The notes below the pieces were generated by a model. It did not search any database. It was not told the origin of the DNA and saw nothing but the letters and a program-made list of their open reading frames with translations. Positions 37,105 to 45,324 of a DNA stretch of 64,000 bases are shown one piece after another. The stretch's first letter is position 1. Every line of letters starts with the position of its first letter. Both the position numbers and the translations under genes were made by a program. Origin of the DNA: Posidoniimonas polymericola. Lineage in GTDB: Bacteria; Planctomycetota; Planctomycetia; Pirellulales; Lacipirellulaceae. The stretch is taken from assembly GCF_007859935.1 (NCBI RefSeq), contig NZ_SJPO01000003.1:206827-270826 (forward strand). Reading direction: 5' to 3'.

Positions 37105-37919
37105 TGGTCGCCCCGGCAGGGCCCGAGCAGGTCCCCAAGATCGCCGCCACGGACGTCACCGTGACCTTCGGCCACCAGACCGTGCTGCGCCACGTGACCG
37201 TGGCCGCCGCCCCGGGCGAGACCCTCGCCGTGATCGGCGAGAGCGGCTGCGGCAAGACCGTGCTGCTCAAGACCCTCATCCGGCTGGTCAACCCGACCGA
37301 CGGGGTCGTGACCTTCGAGGGCGAGCCGATCGCCAAGCTCGGCGAGCGCAAGATCACCCACCTGCGGCGGCGGCTGGGCTTCGTGTTCCAGAACGCCGCG
37401 CTGTTCGACAGCATGTCGATCGCGGACAACGTCGCGTTCCCGCTGCGGGACCAGCACCGCATGGACCGCGAGGAGGCCTACGAGCTGGTCGCCGAGCGGC
37501 TCGCCGAGGTCGGCCTGCCGGCCAGCGTGATGCTCAAGAAGCCGGCCGAGCTGTCTGGCGGCATGCGCAAACGCGTCGGCCTCGCCCGGGCGCTGGCCAA
37601 CTCGCCCGAAGTGCTGCTGTACGACGAGCCGACCACGGGCCTCGACCCGATCATGAGTGACGTCATCAACGAGCTGATCCTCCGCACCAAGCACCGCCGC
37701 CACGTGACCAGCATCGTCGTGACGCACGACATGCACAGCGCCCGCAAGGTGGCCGACCGGATCGTGATGCTGTACCCGGTCGCCCGGCTGGAGGACGACG
37801 AGCCGCAGATCTTGTTCGACGGCACGCCGGACGAGATCATGGAGTGTCAGGACAAACGGGTCGCCCAGTTTGTCCGCGGCGAGGCGGGCGAGCGGCTCGA
37901 GGAGATGCAGCGGAACTAG
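37104..37919 (+). CDS. mlaF: MlaF-family ABC transporter ATPase
   Basis: A 271-residue ABC ATPase that drives the lipid transporter. Walker A GESGCGKT (~44-51), Q-loop VFQNAALFDSMS, signature ELSGGMRKRVGLARAL, Walker B VLLYDEPTTGLDPI and the H-switch VVTHD are all intact. LSGGM with Met is typical for MlaF/Mkl. ATG 37104 overlaps the permease stop. The mlaD gene follows after 73 bp. Confidence 0.94.
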   Translation: MVAPAGPEQVPKIAATDVTVTFGHQTVLRHVTVAAAPGETLAVIGESGCGKTVLLKTLIRLVNPTDGVVTFEGEPIAKLGERKITHLRRRLGFVFQNAALFDSMSIADNVAFPLRDQHRMDREEAYELVAERLAEVGLPASVMLKKPAELSGGMRKRVGLARALANSPEVLLYDEPTTGLDPIMSDVINELILRTKHRRHVTSIVVTHDMHSARKVADRIVMLYPVARLEDDEPQILFDGTPDEIMECQDKRVAQFVRGEAGERLEEMQRN

Positions 37920-37992
37920 CCGCGCGCCAAACCAATCCAAGAGCCGGCGGCGTCTGCCGCCGGAGCAACCCACCAACGACCAGCGGACTATC

Positions 37993-39105
37993 ATGGACGA
38001 CCGCCAACTCAAGCTCGGCGTCGGAGCTATCGCCATCGCGACGCCGATCGTGCTGTTTGTGCTCATCGGGCTGAACACGCCGCTGTCGTTCACTTTGGGC
38101 GGCGGCCAGCGGACGGTCAAGATCCAGGCGTCACGCGCGCCGGGCGTCGGCCGCAACACGCCGGTCCGCCGCGACGGCGTGCTGATCGGCCGGGTGGAGA
38201 GCGTCAAGCCGGTGCTGGGCGGCGTCGAGATCACGGCCAACGTCGCGCCCGACAACCCGGTGCTGGTCAGCGACGACGCGCAGATCCGGCCGAGCTCGCT
38301 GTTCGGCGACGCCATCATCGAGTTCACCCAGGACCCGGCCGGCGACCGCACTGCCGTCGGGCCCGACATGGTGATCCGCGCCGAGTCGGCCCCCGACCCG
38401 CTCGCCGCGCTCACCGAGCTGCAGGTCGAGGTCGCTCCGGCGATCCAATCGCTTGGCAGGGCGGGGGACTCGGTCTCGCTGCTGGCGGAGCGGATCAACA
38501 ACGCCCTGGGCGACAACCTCGACGGGCAGCGGCTGGGCGAGCTGATTCTGCACCTCGACCAGGCCGCCACGTCCTTTACGGTGACGATGGACTCGATCAA
38601 CTCGGTGATCGGCGAGCAGGGATCGCAGCAGCAGCTCCGCAAGGCCATCGCCGACTTCCCCGAGCTGGTCGCCAACCTCCGCAACGCGGCCTCGACCGCC
38701 GACCAGGCGTTCCGCTCGCTCGACGGAGCCGTGATCAGCGCCACGGCCAACCTCAAGAACATCGAGAGCCTCACCGAGCCGCTCGGACAGAAGGGCGCCG
38801 AGCTGGTGCAGCTCCTGACCAGCAGCCTCGAGAACCTCGACCTGATCCTGGCCGACGCCCGCCGCTTTGCCGCCTCGCTCAACAACGGCCAGGGGAGCCT
38901 CGGCCGGATCGTCAACGAGCGGGAGCTGTACGACAACCTCAACACCACCGTGTACAATGCCAACCAGACGATCATCCGCATCAACGAGCTGGCCAAGCAG
39001 GTCCGCCCGATCCTGACCGACGTCCGCGTCGTGACCGACAAGGTCGCCCGCGAGCCCGGCCGCATCATCAGCGGCGCCATCAAGCCGGGGCCCGGCATCA
39101 AGTAG
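37993..39105 (+). CDS. mlaD: MlaD/MCE-family substrate-binding protein
   Basis: A 370-residue periplasmic, membrane-anchored protein. One N-terminal helix (~14-32) is followed by a single MCE domain (~40-125: VKIQASRAPGVGRNTPVRRDGVLIGRV) and a long helical part (~140-350) likely to form a coiled-coil tube. MCE proteins bind and pass lipids between membranes. ATG at 37993 is chosen because it precedes the anchor directly. Completes an mlaE-mlaF-mlaD operon; mlaB and mlaC are not present here. Confidence 0.9.
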   Translation: MDDRQLKLGVGAIAIATPIVLFVLIGLNTPLSFTLGGGQRTVKIQASRAPGVGRNTPVRRDGVLIGRVESVKPVLGGVEITANVAPDNPVLVSDDAQIRPSSLFGDAIIEFTQDPAGDRTAVGPDMVIRAESAPDPLAALTELQVEVAPAIQSLGRAGDSVSLLAERINNALGDNLDGQRLGELILHLDQAATSFTVTMDSINSVIGEQGSQQQLRKAIADFPELVANLRNAASTADQAFRSLDGAVISATANLKNIESLTEPLGQKGAELVQLLTSSLENLDLILADARRFAASLNNGQGSLGRIVNERELYDNLNTTVYNANQTIIRINELAKQVRPILTDVRVVTDKVAREPGRIISGAIKPGPGIK

Positions 39106-39322
39106 GCGGCGTCCCCGCCGCAACAACGCCGCCGGTGTGCGAGCCGCGGATTCGCTCAATAGCGGTGCTGGCGTGAGGTTCGGGGAACCCCACCTGATTT
39201 TGGGGAGTGTCGGCCGGTGAAACTTGGCTCGCGGGGCCGGGCCGGTACAATAGGTCCGCGGCCCGCCAGACGGCGCCGTCCTCACCCGCTTCCTCCCCAA
39301 GCACTCCGCGTGAAAGGCGTCT

Positions 39323-40495
39323 ATGCGCGCTCCCTCCCTGAGACCTGACCGTATCCCATTGCTGGCCACCCCGCTGATTGCCATCCTATTGCAGGCCACC
39401 CTGTTGTTGGCGCCTCCCCAACTGGCGTTCGCCCAAGAGTTCAGCAAGCAGGCCGACGCGATCAAGCCGGTCCCGGTCGCCGACGGCGCCGCCCCGATCT
39501 CGCCCGCCAACACCCAGATCGAGTTCATCGGCCTGCACGTCGGCGACGACCCGAAGCCGCGGCTCGGCGGGTTCGCGAAGTACTCTGGCGAGCTCGGCGT
39601 CGCGGACGGCAAGCTGACGTCTGTCGCGGTGAAGATCGACACCGCTTCGATCTGGACCGAGTTCGACAAGCTCACCCAGCACCTCAACGCGGCCGACTTC
39701 TTCAACACGGCCGAGCACCCCGCGGCCGCGTTCGAGAGCACCAAGATCACGCCGGGCAAGAAGCCGGGCACGGTGGACATCTCCGGCGAATTGACCTTCA
39801 TGGGCGAGACCAAGCCGTTCACGTTCCCCGCCACGGTGAGCGTCTCGGAGAAGGGGATCACGCTGGTGGGCTCGTTTGATTTCAACCGCATAGCCCACGG
39901 CATCACGGGGCACGAGAACGGCGTCGAGAAGCTGGTGAAAATCAGCGTCGTGGTCGGGCAGCCGTCGACCCACGGCGCCGACGCCGCAGGCGGCAAGACC
40001 GCGGGCGACGACACGGGCAACGGCCGCGCCGCCTCAGGCCTGGCGGTGGGCGAGGAGGTCGAGCCGTGGGAGCCGGTGCACGTCTCTGGCCCTCACAAGG
40101 GGACCCAGGCCTGCCCGGTCTGCACCTACATGAAGGCCCCGGCCGTGGTCGCGTTCTGCAGGTCCGGCCCGGAGACCCAGGCGATGATTCAGCAGCTCGA
40201 GCAGCTGCTCGCCGACCGGCAGGGCGGCAAGCTGCACGCGTTCGTCGTGCTGCTCGACACGCCGCCGGTGGTCGCCTCGACCATGGCGGACGCCGCGCGG
40301 CTGAGGCTGACTTCGGTCTGCTGCCTCGACCCGAAGACCCGCGCTAAGGACCTCGAGAAGTACAAGATCAACCCGGCCGCCGAGAACACGGTGATGGTCT
40401 ACAAGGACTACAAGGTAGTAGCGAACTACAACAACCTGAACGTCTCCGAGGACCCGGACACATTGGAGCAGGCCGTTGACGGGGCGCTGAACTAG
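39323..40495 (+). CDS. Exported YceI domain fused to a thioredoxin-like domain
   Basis: A 390-residue secreted protein. Signal peptide (~1-38, cleavage near AFAQ). Residues ~55-215 are a YceI-like beta barrel, which binds isoprenoid-type lipids: IEFIGLHVGDDPKPRLGGF, SIWTEFDKLTQHLNAADFF, FESTKIT, SGELTFMGETK. After a Gly/Asp-rich linker, ~245-390 has a thioredoxin-like pattern with GTQACPVCTYMKAPAVVAFC (CPVC) and a C-terminal strand and helix. The mix suggests a periplasmic redox or lipid-binding role. A strong terminator follows. Confidence 0.85.
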   Translation: MRAPSLRPDRIPLLATPLIAILLQATLLLAPPQLAFAQEFSKQADAIKPVPVADGAAPISPANTQIEFIGLHVGDDPKPRLGGFAKYSGELGVADGKLTSVAVKIDTASIWTEFDKLTQHLNAADFFNTAEHPAAAFESTKITPGKKPGTVDISGELTFMGETKPFTFPATVSVSEKGITLVGSFDFNRIAHGITGHENGVEKLVKISVVVGQPSTHGADAAGGKTAGDDTGNGRAASGLAVGEEVEPWEPVHVSGPHKGTQACPVCTYMKAPAVVAFCRSGPETQAMIQQLEQLLADRQGGKLHAFVVLLDTPPVVASTMADAARLRLTSVCCLDPKTRAKDLEKYKINPAAENTVMVYKDYKVVANYNNLNVSEDPDTLEQAVDGALN

Positions 40496-40522
40496 GCGCC
40501 CACTGCGGCAACGAACCAGACG

Positions 40523-40562
40523 ACGCCCCGCACCCGGCCTGCCCGTTGCGGGGCGTTTCTCT
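40523..40562 (+). terminator. Rho-independent terminator of the YceI-fusion gene
   Basis: 10-bp stem ACGCCCCGCA (40523-40532) / TGCGGGGCGT (40547-40556) with a 14-base loop, followed by TTCTCTT. Confidence 0.8.
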
Positions 40563-40661
40563 TGGGTGCTTAACGGCAGATCAGCATCCACAGCCACGCG
40601 GGAAACCGGTAGAATCGAGCGAACGCCCCTCGCTCACCACCGGACCGCCCACGCCCACGAC

Positions 40662-41636
40662 ATGCCCGCCGCTGACACCGCAGTCCCAGTCGCCGTCGCC
40701 CCCGATGCGCAGCCCATGCCCCGGTGGTCGCGCTACGCCGGCCAGGCGATCGCCAACAACGGGCGGCACTCGATCGCGGCGGTCGAGCCGATCGCCGACG
40801 ACGCGGCGTGCGTCACGTTCGACTACTTCCGCCACGAGGGCGCCGACTGGCGGGCGGTGGCGCCGGTGGCCGGCGTCCGTGACGTGAGCGGGCAGACCTA
40901 CAACTTCTCGGCCCCCAAGACCCGCAAGGGCGAGAACGGCCCGGAGACCCTGTTCCGCCCCAGCGGCCTGCCGCGGCGGAAGATCCCGATCCTCAACCAC
41001 GTGCAGTGCCGTTTCCTGTTTGCCGACGACCAGCCGGTGCGGCTGTACCCGAACGGCGGCCCCACCTCCGGCGAGCCGGCCCACACGCTGCACGACATTA
41101 TCTACTCGGCCGAGGCGACCGGGCCCGAGGGCGTGCTGTTCAACCTGCGGGACGCGGTCATGGGCAACATGGTCTGTGCGCACCGGCTGCTCTCGACGCA
41201 GGAGATGGTGTTCGAGCGGGTGGCGGTCGAGGGGCAGTACGTTGTCGAGTCGGCTCCGCTCGCGCTGAAGCCCGACGAGCAGCGGCGGCTGCTGACCAGG
41301 GCGCTGCAGCGGAGCAACCGCGCCGGCATGGACGAGCCCTACTACATGCTCCGGCTGTGGGGCACCAACAACTGCACCTCCAACCCGCTCGAGATACTGG
41401 ACGAGGTCGTCTCGTACGACTGGCTGCACTGGCTCGGCGCGACGCTGTACCGGCTGCCGCTCAGCCCGCGGTTTTACCTGCGTCTGCGGGGGCTCGATTC
41501 CGACCCGTCCTTCAGGAAGTTCCTGCGGGTCGAGTTCGCCGACTACTTGAACGACCCCGCCACACGCCGCCGCCGCCGCGACCACGTCAAGCAGGCGATT
41601 GCCGACCGCCGCAAGGCGCAGGGACGCGGCCGTTAG
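40662..41636 (+). CDS. DUF4105-like hypothetical protein
   Basis: A 324-residue protein. The motif YMLRLWGTNNCTSNPLEILD resembles the Cys-containing core of DUF4105 (Lnb N-terminal periplasmic domain), but no signal peptide or membrane helix is evident, so it may be cytosolic and of a different function. Other blocks: FDYFRHEGADWRAVAPVAG and VMGNMVCAHRLLSTQEMVFE. The C-terminus is very basic. ATG 40662 was preferred; a codon at 40566 lies next to the terminator. The assignment is tentative. Confidence 0.65.
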   Translation: MPAADTAVPVAVAPDAQPMPRWSRYAGQAIANNGRHSIAAVEPIADDAACVTFDYFRHEGADWRAVAPVAGVRDVSGQTYNFSAPKTRKGENGPETLFRPSGLPRRKIPILNHVQCRFLFADDQPVRLYPNGGPTSGEPAHTLHDIIYSAEATGPEGVLFNLRDAVMGNMVCAHRLLSTQEMVFERVAVEGQYVVESAPLALKPDEQRRLLTRALQRSNRAGMDEPYYMLRLWGTNNCTSNPLEILDEVVSYDWLHWLGATLYRLPLSPRFYLRLRGLDSDPSFRKFLRVEFADYLNDPATRRRRRDHVKQAIADRRKAQGRGR

Positions 41637-41768
41637 ACTGCCACCGGTCCCGGCTCGCCTCGGTTGGCGAATCTGGCTTGCGTCCGCTTGGTTGCCGGTC
41701 TCCCCGGCGGTATGCTGAGGGGCGTCCGAGAAGGCATTGTCCTCCTCTGCTTTTCTAACTGCTCTTCT

Positions 41769-41774
41769 GGAGGT
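41769..41774 (+). promoter_or_regulatory. Shine-Dalgarno site that fixes the sugar-binding protein start
   Basis: GGAGGT lies seven bases before ATG 41782 and decides this start over an in-frame ATG at 41737. Confidence 0.75.
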
Positions 41775-41781
41775 CGCTGCG

Positions 41782-42834
41782 ATGTCTGGCAGCCAGCGTT
41801 TCTTCGTCTTCGGTCTTCTCGCCCTGATCGCCGCCGGCGTCGTGTGGTTCCGGTCGGAGGTGTACAGCAATCCACAGCCGCTGGTCGAGCACCCCGAGCT
41901 AGTGCTAGTTACCGGCGGCAGCAGCCCCTACTGGCAGCTCCTCGCTAAGGGCGCCGTGGCGGCGGCCGACGAGCTGGACGCCGACCTCGAACTCAAAATC
42001 CCTGCGGACGATGAGGACGCCAAGCAGCAGACCGAGCTGCTGGTGAAGGTCCACGCCTCGGAGGTCGACGGCGTGGCGATCAGCCCCCTCGAGGCCGAGG
42101 GGCAGACCCGCCTGATCAATGATATCGCGGGCCACGCCCTCGTGATCACGGTCGACTCCGACGCGCCGCAGTCCAACCGGATCGGCTTCGTCGGCGCCAG
42201 CAACCACGCCGCGGGCATCCAGTGCGCCGAACTCGTTGAGGAGGCCCTCGGCGGGGGCGGCAAGGTCGTCGTGCTGGCGGCCAACATGACCAAGCAGAAC
42301 ATGCTGGAACGGGTCCAGGGAATCAAAGAAAAGGTGGACGGGGACGCGGAAAGCGAAGGGGCCAAGGTCGAGATCGTCGACGTCCTGATCGATGAGGGCG
42401 ACGCCCAACGCTGCCAAGACCAGTTGATCGCGGCCCTCGAAGCGCACCCCGACCTGGCGGGCGTCGTGGGCCTGAACTCCTACCACGGCGGGCTGATCGC
42501 CGAGTGCCTGAAGCAGAAGGAGCTGGACGGCAAGCTCAAGGTCGTCGCGTTCGACGCCCTCGACGAAACCCTCGACGCTATCGAGAGCGGCGTGATCTTT
42601 GCGACCGTCGCCCAGGACCCGTACCAGTACGGCTACGAGGCGGTCGCTCGGCTGGTCGCCAACTGCCAACGCAGCGGCATCCAACTGCCGCTAGTGGGCG
42701 GCAAGAACACGATGAACATCAGCACCCAGAAGCTGTACGCCAAGGACCTCGAGGAGTACCGCCGACAGTTTGAGAAGCGGATGGGCGCCGCCGAGAGCAC
42801 CAAAGCAGAGCAGGCGCCAGAAAACAAGGAGTAG
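41782..42834 (+). CDS. Periplasmic sugar-binding (RbsB-like) protein
   Basis: A 350-residue type I periplasmic-binding protein. The N-terminus has one hydrophobic segment (FFVFGLLALIAAGVVWF), an uncleaved anchor or signal. The body follows RbsB: VTGGSSPYWQLLAKGAVAAADEL, VDGVAISPLEAEG, VITVDSDAPQSNRIGFVGASN, LAGVVGLNSYHG, VVAFDALDETLDAI, ATVAQDPYQYGYEAV. No permease or ATPase gene is next to it, so it may serve as a stand-alone receptor or feed a distant transporter. Acidic tail. Confidence 0.88.
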   Translation: MSGSQRFFVFGLLALIAAGVVWFRSEVYSNPQPLVEHPELVLVTGGSSPYWQLLAKGAVAAADELDADLELKIPADDEDAKQQTELLVKVHASEVDGVAISPLEAEGQTRLINDIAGHALVITVDSDAPQSNRIGFVGASNHAAGIQCAELVEEALGGGGKVVVLAANMTKQNMLERVQGIKEKVDGDAESEGAKVEIVDVLIDEGDAQRCQDQLIAALEAHPDLAGVVGLNSYHGGLIAECLKQKELDGKLKVVAFDALDETLDAIESGVIFATVAQDPYQYGYEAVARLVANCQRSGIQLPLVGGKNTMNISTQKLYAKDLEEYRRQFEKRMGAAESTKAEQAPENKE

Positions 42835-42851
42835 CCACCGGGCCGCAGCCG

Positions 42852-43172
42852 CTACTTCTTCTCCAGCAGCTTGCGGCCGGCGTCGCGGAGCTTGCCGGAG
42901 ATCCGGTCGGCGAGGGCCGCCAGGATCTCGGGCAGGTCGATCTCCATCCGCACCGCGTCGTCGAGGATCTCGAGCCGGCCGGTCAGCTTCTGGCCGAGCA
43001 TGCCCGACTCGAAGTGCAGGCAGTCGCCCTCCCAATGCCGCTGCCAAGAGACCATGGAGCCCAAACCGCCGGTCATCTGCTGCTGGAGTTGGCCGAAGCC
43101 GTCTTCGATCCGCCGCCGTGCTTCGGCTTGGCCGAGGTTGTGCGGCACACTGACAGTGACGGGACGGGGCAC
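42852..43172 (-). CDS. Polyhydroxyalkanoic acid system family protein
   Basis: A 106-residue protein of the PHA granule region family. Motifs: SVPHNLGQAEARRRIEDGFGQ, then a beta-rich middle (WEGDCLHFESGMLGQKLTGRLEILDDAVRMEIDLP) and a C-terminal amphipathic helix ending LLEKK. GTG at 43172 was chosen because GAGGAGAA lies four bases before it; longer readings are Arg-rich. No PHA synthase is present in the window, so the link to PHA is by family name only. Confidence 0.8.
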   Translation of the reverse strand: MPRPVTVSVPHNLGQAEARRRIEDGFGQLQQQMTGGLGSMVSWQRHWEGDCLHFESGMLGQKLTGRLEILDDAVRMEIDLPEILAALADRISGKLRDAGRKLLEKK

Positions 43173-43279
43173 GCGGTTCTCCTCGAGCTGCTCCCGACGC
43201 GAATCGGGACGATGGCGGTGGCGACGGCGGTTGCGTCGGCAAAGCATCGTACGCAGCACGAACCGCCGCGGCCAGCCAG

Positions 43280-43774
43280 CTACCAGCCCATCGAACCGGG
43301 GCCTCCCTTGAACGGGCCCGCGACGCTGCTCGTGATCCAGCCGCCGTAGAAGCCACCTGGCTGGGGAGTGACTCGTTCATCGTCGACGTAGCAGGCGTCC
43401 ATCTTGCCGGGGTAGATCGCCACGAACCCCGCAATCGGTGCGAAGCGGGCGGTGGGGTCGTCGTAGCCCCACGCCGCCTTCTCTGCGACCAGGTCGCCCA
43501 CCCGGATGTCGAAGTACCGGGCGGCGCCCTTCCACTCGCAGAACGAACCGCCCCCGGCCGGGCCGAGGTGCTGAGAGAATTCCTCGGTTATCGGCAGGTA
43601 GTAGACCGGCGGGTGCGACGTCTCGAGGACACGATAGCCGTCCGTGGTGTCGGCAATCGTCTGGCCGGCGAAGACCACACGCAGCCGGGCGTGACATCGC
43701 TCGATCGCCGGGGGACGGGGATAATCCCACACCGATTCTTGCCCTGGCTTGGGGGGGACCGGCTTGGGGTGCAT
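43280..43774 (-). CDS. DUF427 domain protein
   Basis: A 164-residue cytosolic protein. The DUF427 fold is evident: ARLRVVFAGQTIADTTDGYRVLETSHPPVYYLP, then SFCEWKGAARYFDI and VAIYPGKMDACYVDDERV. The WKG/Tyr pattern is the family signature. Start ATG 43774. Function of the family is unknown. Confidence 0.88.
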   Translation of the reverse strand: MHPKPVPPKPGQESVWDYPRPPAIERCHARLRVVFAGQTIADTTDGYRVLETSHPPVYYLPITEEFSQHLGPAGGGSFCEWKGAARYFDIRVGDLVAEKAAWGYDDPTARFAPIAGFVAIYPGKMDACYVDDERVTPQPGGFYGGWITSSVAGPFKGGPGSMGW

Positions 43775-43811
43775 ACACTCATCTCCATGGGGAGGGTTGC
43801 CGTGGCGATCG

Positions 43812-44242
43812 TCAAATCATGGGACGAACAGGCGCCGTTAGCCATCCAAGCCGCAGGTACAGACCGATACCAGGCGGCACGAGGCGCGACATCGCCTCGC
43901 TGCGGCGTAGGGGTCCGAAGAGGTGCAGTCCGCTTCTCAACGGCGCCGCTAAGGTGAGCGCGGATCCCTCCGCGTGAATCGCTACTGGGTGACCGTCGAC
44001 CGTCGCGGACAGGTCGCCGGCCATCGTCAGTTTGGGGACGACGAACCGTCGCTAGTGGTGACGGTGAGGCCGCCGTTCAGCACCCACTCGGCGTGCTGGG
44101 CTTCGTCGCCGGTGCCCGACGGCACCCGCAGGTGCATGTTGTCGAAGCGGTAGCTGATTTCTGCCTGGCGACCAGTCAGGCGGTCGAACAGACCGACCGC
44201 CAGGTCGGGCCAGTTGTTGGTGTGCTGTGTGGGATTGCTCAT
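43812..44242 (-). pseudogene. Hypothetical protein split by an apparent frameshift
   Basis: Two minus-strand frames join into one plausible protein. The first, from ATG 44242 (AAAGG seven bases upstream), reads SNPTQHTNNWPDLAVGLFDR and later AEWVLNGGLTVTTSD, then runs into a stop at 44029. The other frame continues from about 44047 as FVVPKLTMAGDLSATVDGHPV, then ALTLAAPLRSGLHLFGP, to a stop at 43812. Adding one base near 44047/44048 restores continuity, giving ~143 residues. It could be a decayed gene or a sequencing error. No family recognised. Confidence 0.55.
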
Positions 44243-44412
44243 CGCGAGGCCTTTCAAACTTGCGGGAACGTGACCTTGGACCTACTAGGCAAACTCTAGG
44301 CGGTTCGACCCCGGCGCCAACTGCGGGGCGGCAGAGAATTCCACTCGGCGCGATCCTGGCTAGGTCCGGCCCGGCGGCTAGCAGCGTCACCCGCCGGAAA
44401 GCCCAACCCGAC

Positions 44413-45069
44413 TCAGAACGCCGGCGGTGGGAACGCCGGGGTGGTCGACGCGGGCGGGGCAGGGCCGGGTTGCACGAAGCCCGGCTGCGGCACATTGGCC
44501 GGCGGAACCGTGCCGGGGTACACCGACCCGGGGGCGCCGGCCGGGGGGCCGATGACCGTCGACGGTCCAGCTGAAGGGTAAGACGTCGAGCCGGCGAACG
44601 GATCGACCGGCGCGCCGAGGATCGCCCCGGTCGGGACGATCGGCTGGTTGGCCTGCGCCCGGAGTTGTTGGCCGCGGGCCTTGAGTTCTTCGCTGGGGAT
44701 CATCCGCTGCGGCGACATCGTCAGGCTCACAACCCGGTCGTCGCGGATCCGCCAGGGGACCAGGTTCTCGCTCACAAAGTCGACGCCGGGGGTCTCGTAC
44801 CACGGCGTGGGGATCGGCTGATTGACGGTCAGGGTCTCGTAGCCCGCCTTCACGACGCGGAGCTCGCGGGTGCCGTAGTAAGTAAAGTCGACGCCGCAGG
44901 GCGTGGTGCCGATCTGCTGGTTGTCGACGTACAGCAGTGCCCCGGGCGGGTTGGTGCGGACCATCAGCCGCCGGCGGACGCAGCCGCTCGACAGCAGCGC
45001 AGCCGCGACCAGCAGCACCAACGTGGTGCGTTGGCCGAGGGCATGGCGGTGGGACAGTAGGGGCATCAT
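44413..45069 (-). CDS. PEGA-domain lipoprotein
   Basis: A ~218-residue exported lipoprotein. Signal LVLLVAAALLSSGC with lipobox Cys, then a PEGA domain (~35-100: RLMVRTNPPGALLYVDNQQI, TRELRVVKAGYETL), a surface beta module, then a Gln/Ala/Pro-rich tail (PGFVQPGPAPPASTTPAF) likely unstructured. ATG at 45069 or 45066 both fit the GAGG upstream. Such proteins may bind cell-envelope components. No partner gene recognised nearby. Confidence 0.82.
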   Translation of the reverse strand: MMPLLSHRHALGQRTTLVLLVAAALLSSGCVRRRLMVRTNPPGALLYVDNQQIGTTPCGVDFTYYGTRELRVVKAGYETLTVNQPIPTPWYETPGVDFVSENLVPWRIRDDRVVSLTMSPQRMIPSEELKARGQQLRAQANQPIVPTGAILGAPVDPFAGSTSYPSAGPSTVIGPPAGAPGSVYPGTVPPANVPQPGFVQPGPAPPASTTPAFPPPAF

Positions 45070-45324
45070 CGGACCTCGCGACGCGCGACCATTCGCGACA
45101 TCGAACGCAGGATTCGGGCAATTCGAGCGGCGGAGTATAGGGGCCCCTGCCGCCCGGGGCCAGACCGCCTCGGCACTGCGCAGACAGCTGCCCGGGCTGC
45201 TAGCGGCAAGACTTTCGACCGCCATCGAGCCGGTTGTTGTTCAATCGGGTAGCAGCAGGATAGAATGGGCGGATCGCCCCAATCCAAGCCCGCCTAGCTT
45301 TCCTGCCTAGCCTTTCTCCTTGCT

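Noticed and set aside
37071-39101. 676-residue minus-strand frame over mlaF and mlaD
   Set aside because: Both plus-strand genes are clear family members; the antisense translation has no domain.
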